NCBI GenBank assembly: GCA_900554415.1
Contig: USGU01000014.1
Location: forward strand, 4,213 to 68,212
DNA from: an uncultured Lachnospiraceae bacterium
GTDB taxonomy: Bacteria > Bacillota > Clostridia > Lachnospirales > Lachnospiraceae
Length of the DNA: 64,000 nucleotides
Direction of reading: 5' to 3'
Shown here: positions 1 to 8,241 of the stretch, piece after piece
Position numbering within the stretch: the first letter of the stretch is position 1
Layout of the letters: every line of letters begins with the position of its first letter
The notes under the pieces: model-generated
Seen by the model: only the letters and a program-made list of their open reading frames with translations
Databases searched by the model: none
What the model was told of the DNA's origin: nothing
Translations under genes and position numbers: made by a program

Positions 1-958
1 ATGCCCCTGCATCGAGTAGACGGTCCATGGCAAATCCGATTCGTTCCGGTGTCATATCATCCAGATTACAGGCAAATTCTGTCACATCATCACTACTGTC
101 TCCTATTTCTCCAAGCATGGCACGGACGCAGTTTGCGGATGAAAAATCTTTCTTTCCCATACCGTAACCGATTTTTTCTACTTTCATTACCGGCATTTCT
201 CCAAATTCCGATGTAAAATGCTTCAGTAAGGCTGCTCCTGTCGGTGTGCAGAGTTCTCCTTTGATTCCACCACCATAAACCGGGACACCCTTTAAAATAT
301 AAGCAGTGGCCGGTGCAGGAACCGGTAAAATTCCATGAGCACAGTGTACATGTCCGCTTCCCACATGAACCGGAGAAGCAATCACTTTCTCTATGCCTAA
401 TTTTTCCATCAGTAAGCAAACTGCCGTCACATCCGCAATGGCATCTTTCGTTCCCACCTCATGAAAGTGAATCTCCGTAACCGGAACACCATGTGCATTG
501 CTCTCTGCCTCCGCAATCAGATGATAAACCGCAATCACATGCTTTCTGACGGAATCCGATATTTTCAAATCTTCTACCATATGTTCAATCTCATGCATTC
601 CACTGTGATGATGCGGATGATCGTGACTATGCTCGTGGTCGTGGCAATATCCATCCTCGTGACTATGCTCATGCTCATGACTATGTTCGTGATCGTGACT
701 GTGTTCCTCTTCATGACTATGCTCGTGGTCATGGAACAAGGCATCTTCCTCTATGCCATTTACAGACACCTTCATATGAGTTCCTACGATTCCACATTTT
801 GTCATCTTCTCGGCAGTAACCGTCACATCCGGAATGCCGAGTGTGTTCATTTCTTCAATAAAATCCTGCTTTTCTTCTTCATTCAACAACTCGTACAATG
901 CTGCCGTAAGCATATCTCCCGCAGCCCCCATACCACAATCCAAATACAATGTTCTCAT
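1..958 (-). CDS. larC: LarC nickel insertion protein for nickel-pincer cofactor, 3' end outside window
   Basis: The frame is open from an ATG at 958 to the window edge, giving 319 visible residues. The N-terminus (LYLDCGMGAAGDML) and later GELCTPTGAALL and NLDDMTPERIGFAMDRLL blocks are typical of LarC (DUF111), the CTP-dependent enzyme that inserts nickel into the pyridinium bis-thiocarboxylate cofactor of lactate racemase-type enzymes. A histidine-rich stretch at residues 76-119, built from repeated HDHEHSH units, is a probable nickel-binding linker. In Lactiplantibacillus plantarum LarC is made through a programmed frameshift; here the visible part reads straight through in one frame. It is the last visible gene of the larE-larB-larC operon, 26 bp after larB. 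Whether a larA racemase follows lies outside the window. Confidence 0.93.
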   Translation of the reverse strand, partial: MRTLYLDCGMGAAGDMLTAALYELLNEEEKQDFIEEMNTLGIPDVTVTAEKMTKCGIVGTHMKVSVNGIEEDALFHDHEHSHEEEHSHDHEHSHEHEHSHEDGYCHDHEHSHDHPHHHSGMHEIEHMVEDLKISDSVRKHVIAVYHLIAEAESNAHGVPVTEIHFHEVGTKDAIADVTAVCLLMEKLGIEKVIASPVHVGSGHVHCAHGILPVPAPATAYILKGVPVYGGGIKGELCTPTGAALLKHFTSEFGEMPVMKVEKIGYGMGKKDFSSANCVRAMLGEIGDSSDDVTEFACNLDDMTPERIGFAMDRLLDAGA

Positions 959-984
959 AAGTTCAGTCCCTCCTTTTGCTAATC

Positions 985-1740
985 TTATCCTTTCACTATC
1001 AGATGGTTAATCATATTTGCCTGATATCCAGCCCCAAATCCATTGTCAATATTGACAACGGACACCCCACTTGCGCAGGAATTCAGCATGGAAAGAAGTG
1101 CAGACACCCCGCCAAAGGATGCTCCATATCCTACACTGGTCGGAACGGCAATCACCGGGCAGTCCGCCAGACCGCCAATCACGCTTGCCAGTGCTCCTTC
1201 CATTCCCGCAATAGCGATAATCACCGTCGCACTCATAATTTCATCCAGATGGGAAAGTACTCTGTGCAGACCTGCAACTCCCACATCGTACAGACGGACG
1301 ACTTCATTTCCAAGGACTTCTGCTGTAAGAGCCGCCTCCTCCGCTACCGGAATATCACTGGTTCCGCCTGTGGCTACTACGATCTTGCCGATGCCATCCG
1401 GCTTTGGCAGTTCACCCACAATTCCAACCTTCGCCTCTTCATGGTAGTGAAATGCAATCTTCTCCGCCATTTTCTCTGCTTTTTCTGAAGATAATCTTGT
1501 AATCAGAATCGTATCTTGTCCATTTTTCTGCATGGACTCCACAATTCCAATCATCTGCTCTGCCGTTTTGCCCGCACCGTAAATCACTTCCGCAGCACCC
1601 TGCCGGGTTTTCCTGTGCAAATCTATCTTTGCATAACCGATATCCTCAAAAGGCTGCGTTTTGATTTTCAAAAGTGCGTCATCCACTGACACTTCTCCGC
1701 TTCTGATTCCTTCCAGAAGCTTTCTCATTTCGCTATTCAT
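985..1740 (-). CDS. larB: LarB, pyridinium-3,5-biscarboxylic acid mononucleotide synthase
   Basis: This 251-residue protein has the AIR-carboxylase-like (PurE-like) fold region expected of LarB, with VATGGTSDIPVAEEAA, DVGVAGLHR, IAIAGMEGALASVIGGL and VPTSVGYGASFGGVSALL blocks. LarB carboxylates and hydrolyses nicotinic acid adenine dinucleotide, the first step of nickel-pincer cofactor synthesis. I chose the ATG at 1740, which overlaps the 3' end of larE by 8 bp and follows a GGTGG; an in-frame TTG at 1758 is less likely. The overlap implies translational coupling in the larE-larB-larC operon. Confidence 0.93.
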   Translation of the reverse strand: MNSEMRKLLEGIRSGEVSVDDALLKIKTQPFEDIGYAKIDLHRKTRQGAAEVIYGAGKTAEQMIGIVESMQKNGQDTILITRLSSEKAEKMAEKIAFHYHEEAKVGIVGELPKPDGIGKIVVATGGTSDIPVAEEAALTAEVLGNEVVRLYDVGVAGLHRVLSHLDEIMSATVIIAIAGMEGALASVIGGLADCPVIAVPTSVGYGASFGGVSALLSMLNSCASGVSVVNIDNGFGAGYQANMINHLIVKG

Positions 1741-2482
1741 GCCGTGCCACCAAGTCAAGACAAACTGCCTCGTACATCTCTGACAGTTTTCCCACGATTT
1801 CCTTTCTGTGTTCCATTAATAATGGAAACTGCTCCTTTGTCACCTGGATTTTCGCCATCTCACCTACTGTCCGCACACGGAAATCAGAAAAGCCCAGTGA
1901 AAACAGATAGCCTTCTGCTGCTTCTGTCCGTTCCAGCACCCGCGCATCTATGTGCTGTCCCGTCGGAATCCGGGTTGCAAGACAGGCATATGCCGGTTTA
2001 TCCCAGGTGAAAAGTCCTGCCTCTTTGGACAACTTCCGAATTTCTGTTTTCGTAAGTCCACAAATGCGAAGCGGCGAAAGGACCTCCAATTCCTGAAGTG
2101 CCTTCATACCAGGTCTGTCTCCTGCATCATCCGATGCATTTGTTCCATCCAGTAACACGGTAAATCCATCTGCCCTTGCATGTGAAGTGATGGCTGTAAA
2201 TATCCTCTTTTTACAATAATAACACCGATTGGACGGATTTGCAGTCACTTTTTCATCCGAAAGTACATCTAAATGTAGAACCTCCATCTGTGCATTTAAT
2301 TCTGTTGCAAGACGGATTGCGTCATCCATCTCAAACTGCGGTTGAAACGCTGCCTTTACATAATATGCCTTTACTTCTTTTGCGTACTTTCCCGCAGCAT
2401 AAAGAAGATATGAGGAGTCCACCCCTCCCGAAAATGCAATCGCAACCTTCGGATGTTCTGTAAAAAATTCTTTTAATGTCAT
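1733..2482 (-). CDS. larE: LarE, ATP-dependent sulfur transferase of nickel-pincer cofactor synthesis
   Basis: A 249-residue PP-loop ATPase with the pyrophosphatase motif SGGVDSS at residues 18-24. LarE converts the two carboxylates of the LarB product to thiocarboxylates. Three cysteines stand out: C87 and C90 in a CYYC motif and C167 in PAYACLATRIPTG. From family knowledge, the L. plantarum enzyme sacrifices a single cysteine, whereas three-cysteine versions can hold a [4Fe-4S] cluster and act catalytically. This copy has the three-cysteine arrangement, so the cluster type is my inference. Starts at an ATG 63 bp after the upstream small membrane gene. Confidence 0.93.
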   Translation of the reverse strand: MTLKEFFTEHPKVAIAFSGGVDSSYLLYAAGKYAKEVKAYYVKAAFQPQFEMDDAIRLATELNAQMEVLHLDVLSDEKVTANPSNRCYYCKKRIFTAITSHARADGFTVLLDGTNASDDAGDRPGMKALQELEVLSPLRICGLTKTEIRKLSKEAGLFTWDKPAYACLATRIPTGQHIDARVLERTEAAEGYLFSLGFSDFRVRTVGEMAKIQVTKEQFPLLMEHRKEIVGKLSEMYEAVCLDLVARHE

Positions 2483-2545
2483 TTTCTAACCTCCAGAATA
2501 GAAAACGACCCTGCCTTTCCGCAGAGCCGTCCTTCTTTTCATTGC

Positions 2546-2860
2546 TTATTTTTTCTTAAATAACGCTGCTTTTACAACACCTTTCGGGTCTTTGACAAGC
2601 AAAATAATAAGCCAGATAACCAGACCGAGCGCTACTACAGACAATCCCAGATAGAAATCATTCAGCATTTCTACCGGAGAAGGTTCAAAATACGCTGAAC
2701 CCATTTCTGCATATTCAAAAACAGCATCCACAAACCACATAAGGGAAGCCCCCCAGTACATCCAACACAATGCACCAACCTTCATTTCACTCATGGGTGC
2801 GCCTTTATACCAGATGACTGTACTGATAATCGCTGCAAATACAGTGGTTAAGAGTGTCAT
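2546..2860 (-). CDS. Small membrane protein upstream of larE
   Basis: 104 residues with three likely membrane segments: about 1-20, 30-45 (LCWMYWGASLMWFVDAVFEY), and 70-92. It ends in a lysine-rich tail, KDPKGVVKAALFKKK. I do not recognise the family. It is 2 bp from the end of the preceding membrane gene and 63 bp before larE, all on the same strand, so it probably belongs to the lar operon. Nickel uptake or a related membrane role is a guess from position only; it is unlike the LarMNQO nickel transporter components I know. Confidence 0.75.
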   Translation of the reverse strand: MTLLTTVFAAIISTVIWYKGAPMSEMKVGALCWMYWGASLMWFVDAVFEYAEMGSAYFEPSPVEMLNDFYLGLSVVALGLVIWLIILLVKDPKGVVKAALFKKK

Positions 2861-2862
2861 AC

Positions 2863-3276
2863 CTATGGTTCCTCCCTTACTGCTTCTGCATCAACAATTG
2901 CCTTTTTCTCCATAGCGGAAGAAACAGCAACCATAATACCCCATACACCGGTAACAACTACCGTCATCAGTACACCTACCGTGCCCATTTCTTTTAACAT
3001 TCCTGCTGTCTCTCCGGCTTTTACTGCTGTAAGGAATGGGAAAACAGGAATTACTTCTCCGTGCCATACATGTTCAAATGCGAGAAGTGCAGAGCCGCCT
3101 AAAAGCATTTTATTTAACCAGCCAAGCTTAGTAGAAAATTTGATTTTTGTTGCTTCTTCTACCTTTCCTTCTGTAAGAGAAACCTGAACGGACTCTTCCT
3201 TTTCATTTTCTTTCATCTTTTTCGCTGCTACTGAAGTGATAGCTGCCTCTGCAGCCGGAACAAGAAAACATGCCAT
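2863..3276 (-). CDS. Membrane protein, first gene of the lar operon
   Basis: 137 residues. The N-terminus MACFLVPAAEAAITSVAAKK is hydrophobic and alanine-rich, followed by a charged segment (residues about 20-50) and at least two membrane segments around LLGGSALLAFEHVWHGEVIP and VGVLMTVVVTGVWGIMVAVS. The conserved-looking motif HVWHGE with two histidines could bind metal, but this is inference. A ribosome-binding site (AGGAGG) lies just before the ATG. It leads a five-gene minus-strand operon ending in larC. No characterised family recognised. Confidence 0.75.
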   Translation of the reverse strand: MACFLVPAAEAAITSVAAKKMKENEKEESVQVSLTEGKVEEATKIKFSTKLGWLNKMLLGGSALLAFEHVWHGEVIPVFPFLTAVKAGETAGMLKEMGTVGVLMTVVVTGVWGIMVAVSSAMEKKAIVDAEAVREEP

Positions 3277-3675
3277 AATACCATACCTCCTGAATTTACA
3301 GATAAAAGTGCAGAAAAAGGCATACCATTTCCCTTCTGGAAAATCGCATACCTTCTTTGTATACCTTAATGTAAATGCACTATATCTGTTTTGATTTTCA
3401 TATAAATGTTTTGATTTGCCGATGCTTCTGCATCTTTTAGCTTCTTGCTATAATGAAACATTATACTAAACTATTTTTTCAGGTGCAAGATGGCAAATGT
3501 AGATTTTCCGTATATGGATTCTTTCGGATTTCATTTTACTTATTCAGACGATAGCCTGCGCCCCACACGGTTTCCAATATCTTCTTGTCAGCCATAGCAA
3601 AGTATATGCCATCACACCGCAGCTCTGCATGTCAAGCAGTTCTCTATAAGTTTTTATCATTTTTCATAATAGCCT
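3277..3675. other. Region without an intact gene between lar operon and MATE gene
   Basis: About 400 bp holding the lar operon promoter region and a short response-regulator remnant described separately. No riboswitch that I can recognise precedes the lar operon. Confidence 0.5.
3536..3604 (-). pseudogene. C-terminal remnant of an OmpR/PhoB-type response regulator
   Basis: Reading the minus strand gives ADKKILETVWGAGYRLNK followed by TAA. This is the classic final beta-hairpin of an OmpR-family winged-helix domain (ETVWGxGYRL). No receiver domain or upstream DNA-binding part is present in frame, so this is the leftover 3' end of a deleted gene. Confidence 0.7.
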
Positions 3676-4989
3676 TTATTTAACACACTCCATAATGATT
3701 TTCTCGCAATTATCATATCCAAGCTGCGAACTGTTCAGACATAATGTATAATTACTTGCTTTTCCCCATTTCTGCTCTGTATAAAAATTATAATTTGTCA
3801 TACGTCTCTTATCCGTATCTGCTATCATTTTTACAGCCTCTCGCTCGCTGACATTGTATACACGGCAAGTCTTCTTTATTTTTTCCGGCATATCGCCATG
3901 AATAAACACATTGAGTACATCCTTCCTGTCTTTCAGTATAAAATCTGCATTTCTTCCAATAATTACGCAGGGTTCTTTCTCTGCCAGCTCCAGAATCATT
4001 AACACAACTGTATACATAAGACCATATTTGATTCCGTCCTGGATTCTCTTTTTGCTCCGCATTCCATATGCAAATGCAATAATCGGTGTAATCGCATCCC
4101 GAAGACCAAAAGCCAGAAACAGAACAAACTGTTGAACCTTATAGAACAGACCATATGCCGTCTGTGCGGATGGATTGAATTTCAAAATCAGATTCATCAC
4201 ATATACCATGACAGACATCAGTGCCTGTGCGATGATTGCCGGAAGTCCTATAACATAGATTTCTTTGATAATTTTCGCTTCGGGCTTCATGTAACTGATT
4301 CCATGTTCAAATTCTTTATTTAATTTTATATGAAAGATAAATAATAAAACTGCGGATGCCACCTGACCAATCACTGTTGCATAAGCTGCACCTTTTACCC
4401 CCATTTCCGGGCATGGACCAAGACCGTAAATCATAATCGGGTCCAGAATAATATTTATCACTGCGCCGGTCACCTGTCCGATTGTAGAATAAAGAGAGCG
4501 TCCTGTTGCCTGTAATAACTTTTCAAATAAAGAAAAGAAAACAATTCCAAAAGAAATCACGCAGCATATCCTCAGATAATCGGTTCCCATCTTCAATACT
4601 TCCGCATCTACTGTCTGAGAGGAAATATATGCCTTTACCCCAAAGATGCCAAACAATAAGCAGAGTATATAAATGATTACTCCGAGAAACAAACTGTTTC
4701 CTGCTACCTTTGCCGCTTTTTTATTATTCCCCTGCCCGAGCGTCCTTGCAAGAAGTGCATTGGTCCCCACTCCTGTTCCAACTCCTGCTGCCACCATAAG
4801 CATCTGAACCGGGAATACCAAAGTAAGTGCATTTAACGCTGCTTCACTTCCTACCCTCATATTTCCTACAAATGCACTGTCTACAATGTTATAAACTGCT
4901 TGCAATGCCATGGATAAAATCATAGGAATACCCATCTGGATCATCAATTTGTTCACGGGCATATCCTTCATTTTGTTGCTTTCTGCCAT
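3676..4989 (-). CDS. MATE transporter N-terminal part joined to cytidylate-kinase-like C-terminus
   Basis: 437 residues. Residues 1 to about 330 are a MATE-family multidrug/sodium antiporter (IPMILSMALQAVYNIVDSAFVG, LLQATGRSLYSTIGQVTGAVINIILDP), covering roughly nine of the usual twelve helices. From about residue 332 the sequence changes to LELAEKEPCVIIGRNADFIL...VLNVFIHG, which matches the C-terminal half of cytidylate-kinase-like (AAA_26/Cytidylate_kin2) proteins. The last helices of the transporter and the P-loop half of the kinase are both missing. The simplest reading is an in-frame deletion between two formerly adjacent genes, with the junction near 3985-4000. It is probably non-functional as a kinase and doubtful as a transporter. 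Starts at an ATG after AGGAG. Confidence 0.8.
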   Translation of the reverse strand: MAESNKMKDMPVNKLMIQMGIPMILSMALQAVYNIVDSAFVGNMRVGSEAALNALTLVFPVQMLMVAAGVGTGVGTNALLARTLGQGNNKKAAKVAGNSLFLGVIIYILCLLFGIFGVKAYISSQTVDAEVLKMGTDYLRICCVISFGIVFFSLFEKLLQATGRSLYSTIGQVTGAVINIILDPIMIYGLGPCPEMGVKGAAYATVIGQVASAVLLFIFHIKLNKEFEHGISYMKPEAKIIKEIYVIGLPAIIAQALMSVMVYVMNLILKFNPSAQTAYGLFYKVQQFVLFLAFGLRDAITPIIAFAYGMRSKKRIQDGIKYGLMYTVVLMILELAEKEPCVIIGRNADFILKDRKDVLNVFIHGDMPEKIKKTCRVYNVSEREAVKMIADTDKRRMTNYNFYTEQKWGKASNYTLCLNSSQLGYDNCEKIIMECVK

Positions 4990-5036
4990 TTTGTTCTAAC
5001 TCCTCCATTTTCTTCTAATTTTTTATTTTTTGTACA

Positions 5037-5168
5037 AAAAAAGTGTGAACCTGTCATGTAAGTTGGACTTACGCTGACAAGCTACACACTTTTAATGTAA
5101 AATATAAATTTAGGCTACAAAAAACGAGCAGCAATGAACTGGATTTACGCTCGTCTGCTACTCGTTTA
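5037..5168 (-). promoter_or_regulatory. Two tandem, related hairpin/T-tract elements before the MATE gene
   Basis: On the minus strand two units each contain TACATTAAA, then a hairpin with a shared core AGCGTAARTCCA, then a T-run. The second hairpin (5037-5094) pairs GTGTG with CACAC, TGTCA with TGACA and ACTTA with TAAGT. The first lies at 5120-5168. They may be tandem terminators of the upstream gene or attenuators of the MATE gene. Confidence 0.55.
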
Positions 5169-5256
5169 ATGTAATTATATTTCCTGTTTTTCAAAAAGTC
5201 AAATGAATTTTACCTTCTTCTCTCAACCATTTTCTGATAAGCCACTGACAACAATA

Positions 5257-5862
5257 TTATGCATGTTTGTGTTCTGCTTCCATCTTTACACGCTGATGAC
5301 GCGGTAAATGTCCTTCAGCCAGTTTTCTCCAACTCCAATACGCTTCGCGGATATCCATACCATTCGCTTTGTCCTTCTCTGACGGATTCAGCATTGTAAG
5401 TACAAGGCTGAATAACACGCCCACACCCGTATCAATGATACGTGCAATGGTGTAGCTTACATAGCCCGATGCCGGCTGCGTAAACATTACCACAAAATAT
5501 ACCACTGTTCCCGGCTGAATAGCGCTGTTTGCCCCAAATGCCAGATTCAGATAAATAACACAGAAAAGTCCTGCTACCATGTAAATATTATTCGGAATTC
5601 CGAATGGTGTATGTACATAAAGCCAATAAAACGGAATTACCATCAATCCTCCAAAAAAGGTACCTACAAATCGGTTAAATCCATTTCGGAATCCCTCCTG
5701 AAACTGACTTCCCATTCCATAAACTGCTCCAATACAAGCAAAACACGGGTTACGCCCACCTAATAAAAATTCATATACTAATGCCACTAACAGGCACGAA
5801 AAAACAGTCTTAATAATACGCATACCCACATGTGGCAGTCGAAAAAATTTTGTCATTCCCAT
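5257..5862 (-). CDS. FUSC/aromatic acid exporter family membrane protein
   Basis: 201 residues with about six membrane helices and a cytoplasmic tail. Features such as VGMRIIKTVFSCLLVALVYE, GRNPCFACIGAVYGMGSQFQEGFRNGFNRFVGTFFGG and ARIIDTGVGVLFSLVLTMLNP match the aromatic acid exporter (ArAE_1)/FUSC-like family of Gram-positive bacteria. Members are thought to move aromatic acids or related compounds; the substrate here is unknown. The tail (residues about 165-201) is hydrophilic and ends in EAEHKHA. It is monocistronic by appearance, with terminator-like hairpins downstream. Confidence 0.8.
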   Translation of the reverse strand: MGMTKFFRLPHVGMRIIKTVFSCLLVALVYEFLLGGRNPCFACIGAVYGMGSQFQEGFRNGFNRFVGTFFGGLMVIPFYWLYVHTPFGIPNNIYMVAGLFCVIYLNLAFGANSAIQPGTVVYFVVMFTQPASGYVSYTIARIIDTGVGVLFSLVLTMLNPSEKDKANGMDIREAYWSWRKLAEGHLPRHQRVKMEAEHKHA

Positions 5863-5997
5863 CTTATTCTTCTCCTCTTTTATCCTTCATTCCTTTTCCA
5901 AATTTACGCTAACTTTGCTATTGTACATCCAAGGTCTGTCGGATTGCAAGACCTGATTTTTATTATGACTGTTTTATTAGGATATTTAATCCATTCT

Positions 5998-6894
5998 TTA
6001 CCTTTTTTCAAATTTTTTTCTTAATTCCTGAATCAGCTCATAGTAATCCCGATGCTTCATCTCCGGAAATGCCTTAATAATTCTTCCCTGTCCGACAATT
6101 GTGTGATTCGTTATAGAATTAGCGAGTTCATCAAATTCTCTTTGAAGTTCAGCCCTCTTTTTGCGAAGTTTCTCAATAGACTGGTCTTTTTTCGTTTCAG
6201 CAGCTTCACGCAATTCTGCTCTTGCAAGAGCTGTCTGCACCTTTCCTTTTTCTATAGCCTGTGCTGTATCTATTGTTGTGCCTGCAACGGTATCACTGAT
6301 TTTATCGCTTATAATCCGCATATCTGAACGAATCTTATCCAATTGGGTAAGTTTCTTATTCAAGCCCTGTATCACTGCTACTGTTACGATAAAATCTGTC
6401 AGATACATACAATATAAAATTGCCAGTACAATCCAGCCCAAAATTGAATCTGCTTGTGGCGATGTATGATTTTCCACATATTTCTGAAAAACTTTCACGA
6501 CAAGAACTATTGCCAATCCCCATATCAGTGAAAATTCCAAACAGATATACCCATGAAAGTTTAAAGGTTTATCGGAATAATCCCACCATCTCGCATGAAA
6601 GCATACATCTAACAGCCAGCCAGCTATTAACTCCACTACCGTAGCCAGAACAACTCCAAATACAAATATCATGCCATCACTCATCTGATAACCACTGCTT
6701 TGCAGTGTATTTATCATAGCAAAAACAGATAATACTCCAAAGCCATATATCGGGCATACCGGTCCATTCAGAAACCCTCTGTTTATAACTTTTCCCAAAG
6801 CTACCGCATGAAAGATTACTTCAACGACCCAGCCTCCAAAAGAATATATCAAAAAATACCAGCATATCTGATAATATGTCATTCCACAAATCAT
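5998..6894 (-). CDS. CmpB-type putative ABC transporter membrane protein with coiled coil
   Basis: 298 residues from the ATG at 6894, chosen because GAGGAGGAG sits six bases before it; an upstream in-frame ATG at 6921 lacks this spacing. The N-terminal 180 residues hold five to six helices with the motif FGGWVVEVIFHAV, NRGFLNGPVCPIYGFG and the ARWWDYSDKPLNFHGYICLEFSLIWG block characteristic of PF06541 (ABC_trans_CmpB). The C-terminal third (about residues 190-298) is a charged coiled coil. No ATPase partner is nearby, and the transport role of the family is unproven. Confidence 0.85.
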   Translation of the reverse strand: MICGMTYYQICWYFLIYSFGGWVVEVIFHAVALGKVINRGFLNGPVCPIYGFGVLSVFAMINTLQSSGYQMSDGMIFVFGVVLATVVELIAGWLLDVCFHARWWDYSDKPLNFHGYICLEFSLIWGLAIVLVVKVFQKYVENHTSPQADSILGWIVLAILYCMYLTDFIVTVAVIQGLNKKLTQLDKIRSDMRIISDKISDTVAGTTIDTAQAIEKGKVQTALARAELREAAETKKDQSIEKLRKKRAELQREFDELANSITNHTIVGQGRIIKAFPEMKHRDYYELIQELRKKFEKR

Positions 6895-6944
6895 GTTTTT
6901 CTCCTCCTCATTACAACTCATATACTTTTTTATTATTTACTTTT

Positions 6945-7571
6945 TTATTTTCCAACAAATGTCAAAACCGGTATAAAATACCGGACTGCCAACAAAATCC
7001 CCAAAATCCTACTTATCAGAAAAAGTGGAACTGCTGTCAGCACATCAATTAATGTGTGTTGTTTTGTTGTAACTGTTGACAGCACAATCATGACTGCAAC
7101 CAAAACTGTAAATATCCGAACCCAAGGATTCATTCCCACACATGTGCAGGAAACGCAAATCACAAGAAAGCAGCTCGAACAATGCAGGCTTGGTGCGCAG
7201 TTCAGCCCACGGTAGCTGCCATGATAAATGAATTTCATAAAGTTCCCCCAGAAGCCATCCGGAGGCACCGGTCTCTGAAAAGAAGTCGGATAAATCAGAT
7301 AACATACCACACTGAGCACGATTTCCATCACCATAGTCATCAGATAACCGCAGTAAGAATATGAATCTGTTTGGAAAACCACCAATGGATAAAAAGCAAT
7401 CAGTGGAAACCAGAAGCAGTAAGGTAAGACCGTCCATGGAAGAAAAGGAATCTTATCGTCCACCGGGCGTTTAACGTCATGAATCCTGCTCTGAAAAAAC
7501 TCGCATCCAAAATACAGCAATGTCTGGAAAAAAAGCAGGATGCCTTGTACCAATAGTAGTTTCTTAAACAC
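6945..7571 (-). CDS. PAP2-superfamily membrane phosphatase
   Basis: 208 residues, about five membrane helices. The three-part phosphatase signature is visible: QRPVPP region, PSLHCSS around residue 130, and TTKQHTLIDVLTAVP near residue 170 with the catalytic histidine and aspartate. Such enzymes dephosphorylate lipid phosphates such as phosphatidic acid or undecaprenyl pyrophosphate. The start is a GTG at 7571, seven bases after GAGG; the ATG nearby is out of frame. It sits 50 bp upstream of the CmpB-like gene on the same strand. Confidence 0.85.
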   Translation of the reverse strand: MFKKLLLVQGILLFFQTLLYFGCEFFQSRIHDVKRPVDDKIPFLPWTVLPYCFWFPLIAFYPLVVFQTDSYSYCGYLMTMVMEIVLSVVCYLIYPTSFQRPVPPDGFWGNFMKFIYHGSYRGLNCAPSLHCSSCFLVICVSCTCVGMNPWVRIFTVLVAVMIVLSTVTTKQHTLIDVLTAVPLFLISRILGILLAVRYFIPVLTFVGK

Positions 7572-7632
7572 ATAATCACCTCTATTCTGGTCTTAGCCTG
7601 TCTGTTTTCTTAAATCATATAAAGTTATTTCT

Positions 7633-7950
7633 TCACAACAATCCATTCTCAACGGTGCTTTCATTGTCCCAACAAAGTTCCTGTGTCTCCCCGTCTCCGA
7701 AATACACCGGAAAACGGAACTTTATGTGCTTCAGGAATCTGCCATCTGGCTGCTCCTGCTCATAAATGTCCACCTGTTCTACAAAGCTGTTAAGAAATTC
7801 TTTCTTTTCCAAATCGGTAAACTTATCATATAGTTTATCAAAATATATAAGAAATTGATAGACGTTTTCTTCTGATATTTTCTGTTGCTGAATATTCAGC
7901 AGGCGGTTCTTTACTTCCCTTGCCCTGATTACAGAAATCACAGCAGATAA
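7633..7950 (-). pseudogene. C-terminal fragment of a serine recombinase
   Basis: About 100 residues including REVKNRLLNIQQQKISEENV and DLEKKEFLNSFVEQVDIYEQ, the typical C-terminal end of large serine recombinases of clostridial mobile elements. The resolvase and recombinase domains are absent. It abuts a TPR-like fragment on the other strand, so it is a dead remnant at the left edge of an accessory island. Confidence 0.8.
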
Positions 7951-7954
7951 TGCT

Positions 7955-8241
7955 CATCTTGTTTCCAATCTCCATTCAAATCTCGGAGGTCTTTACCGCA
8001 TGAACGGTTATCCAGACCTTGCCAGGGAACATATGGAAAAAGGTCTTTTTCTGCTTGAACATTACAATTTACTTTATACCAATGACAGTATTCCTCAAAT
8101 TACCAACTATGCTATGTTACTGACAGAACAGCAGTCACCAGAAAAAGGAATATCTGTCCTGCAAAAAGTATCAAAAATCATCAAGGAATATAACTCTGAT
8201 TGTAATCTTGATTATGCTACAGTACAGGAAAGCCTAAACTC
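7955..8241 (+). pseudogene. TPR-like protein fragment
   Basis: The frame reads SNLHSNLGGLYRMNGYPDLA followed by LEHYNLLYTNDSIPQITNYA and SVLQKVSKIIKEYNS, which looks like tetratricopeptide repeats. Neither a proper start nor the rest of the protein is present, and the frame runs straight into recombinase DNA at about 8242. An ATG at 8000 could start a 103-residue chimeric peptide, but I consider it broken. Confidence 0.55.

Noticed and set aside
600..740. Short direct repeats as a CRISPR array or minisatellite
   Set aside because: They are codon repeats for histidine within larC, without spacers.
461..982. 173-residue plus-strand frame rich in Met, Val and Thr
   Set aside because: It is the antisense of the histidine-rich repeat of larC; low-complexity shadow.
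3281..3480. A nickel/cobalt riboswitch upstream of the lar operon
   Set aside because: I could not find the conserved multi-stem junction; only AT-rich sequence is visible.
5037..5168. Guanidine-II (mini-ykkC) riboswitch before a transporter gene
   Set aside because: There are two tandem hairpins, but the required ACGR tetraloops are not found in the hairpin loops on the minus strand.
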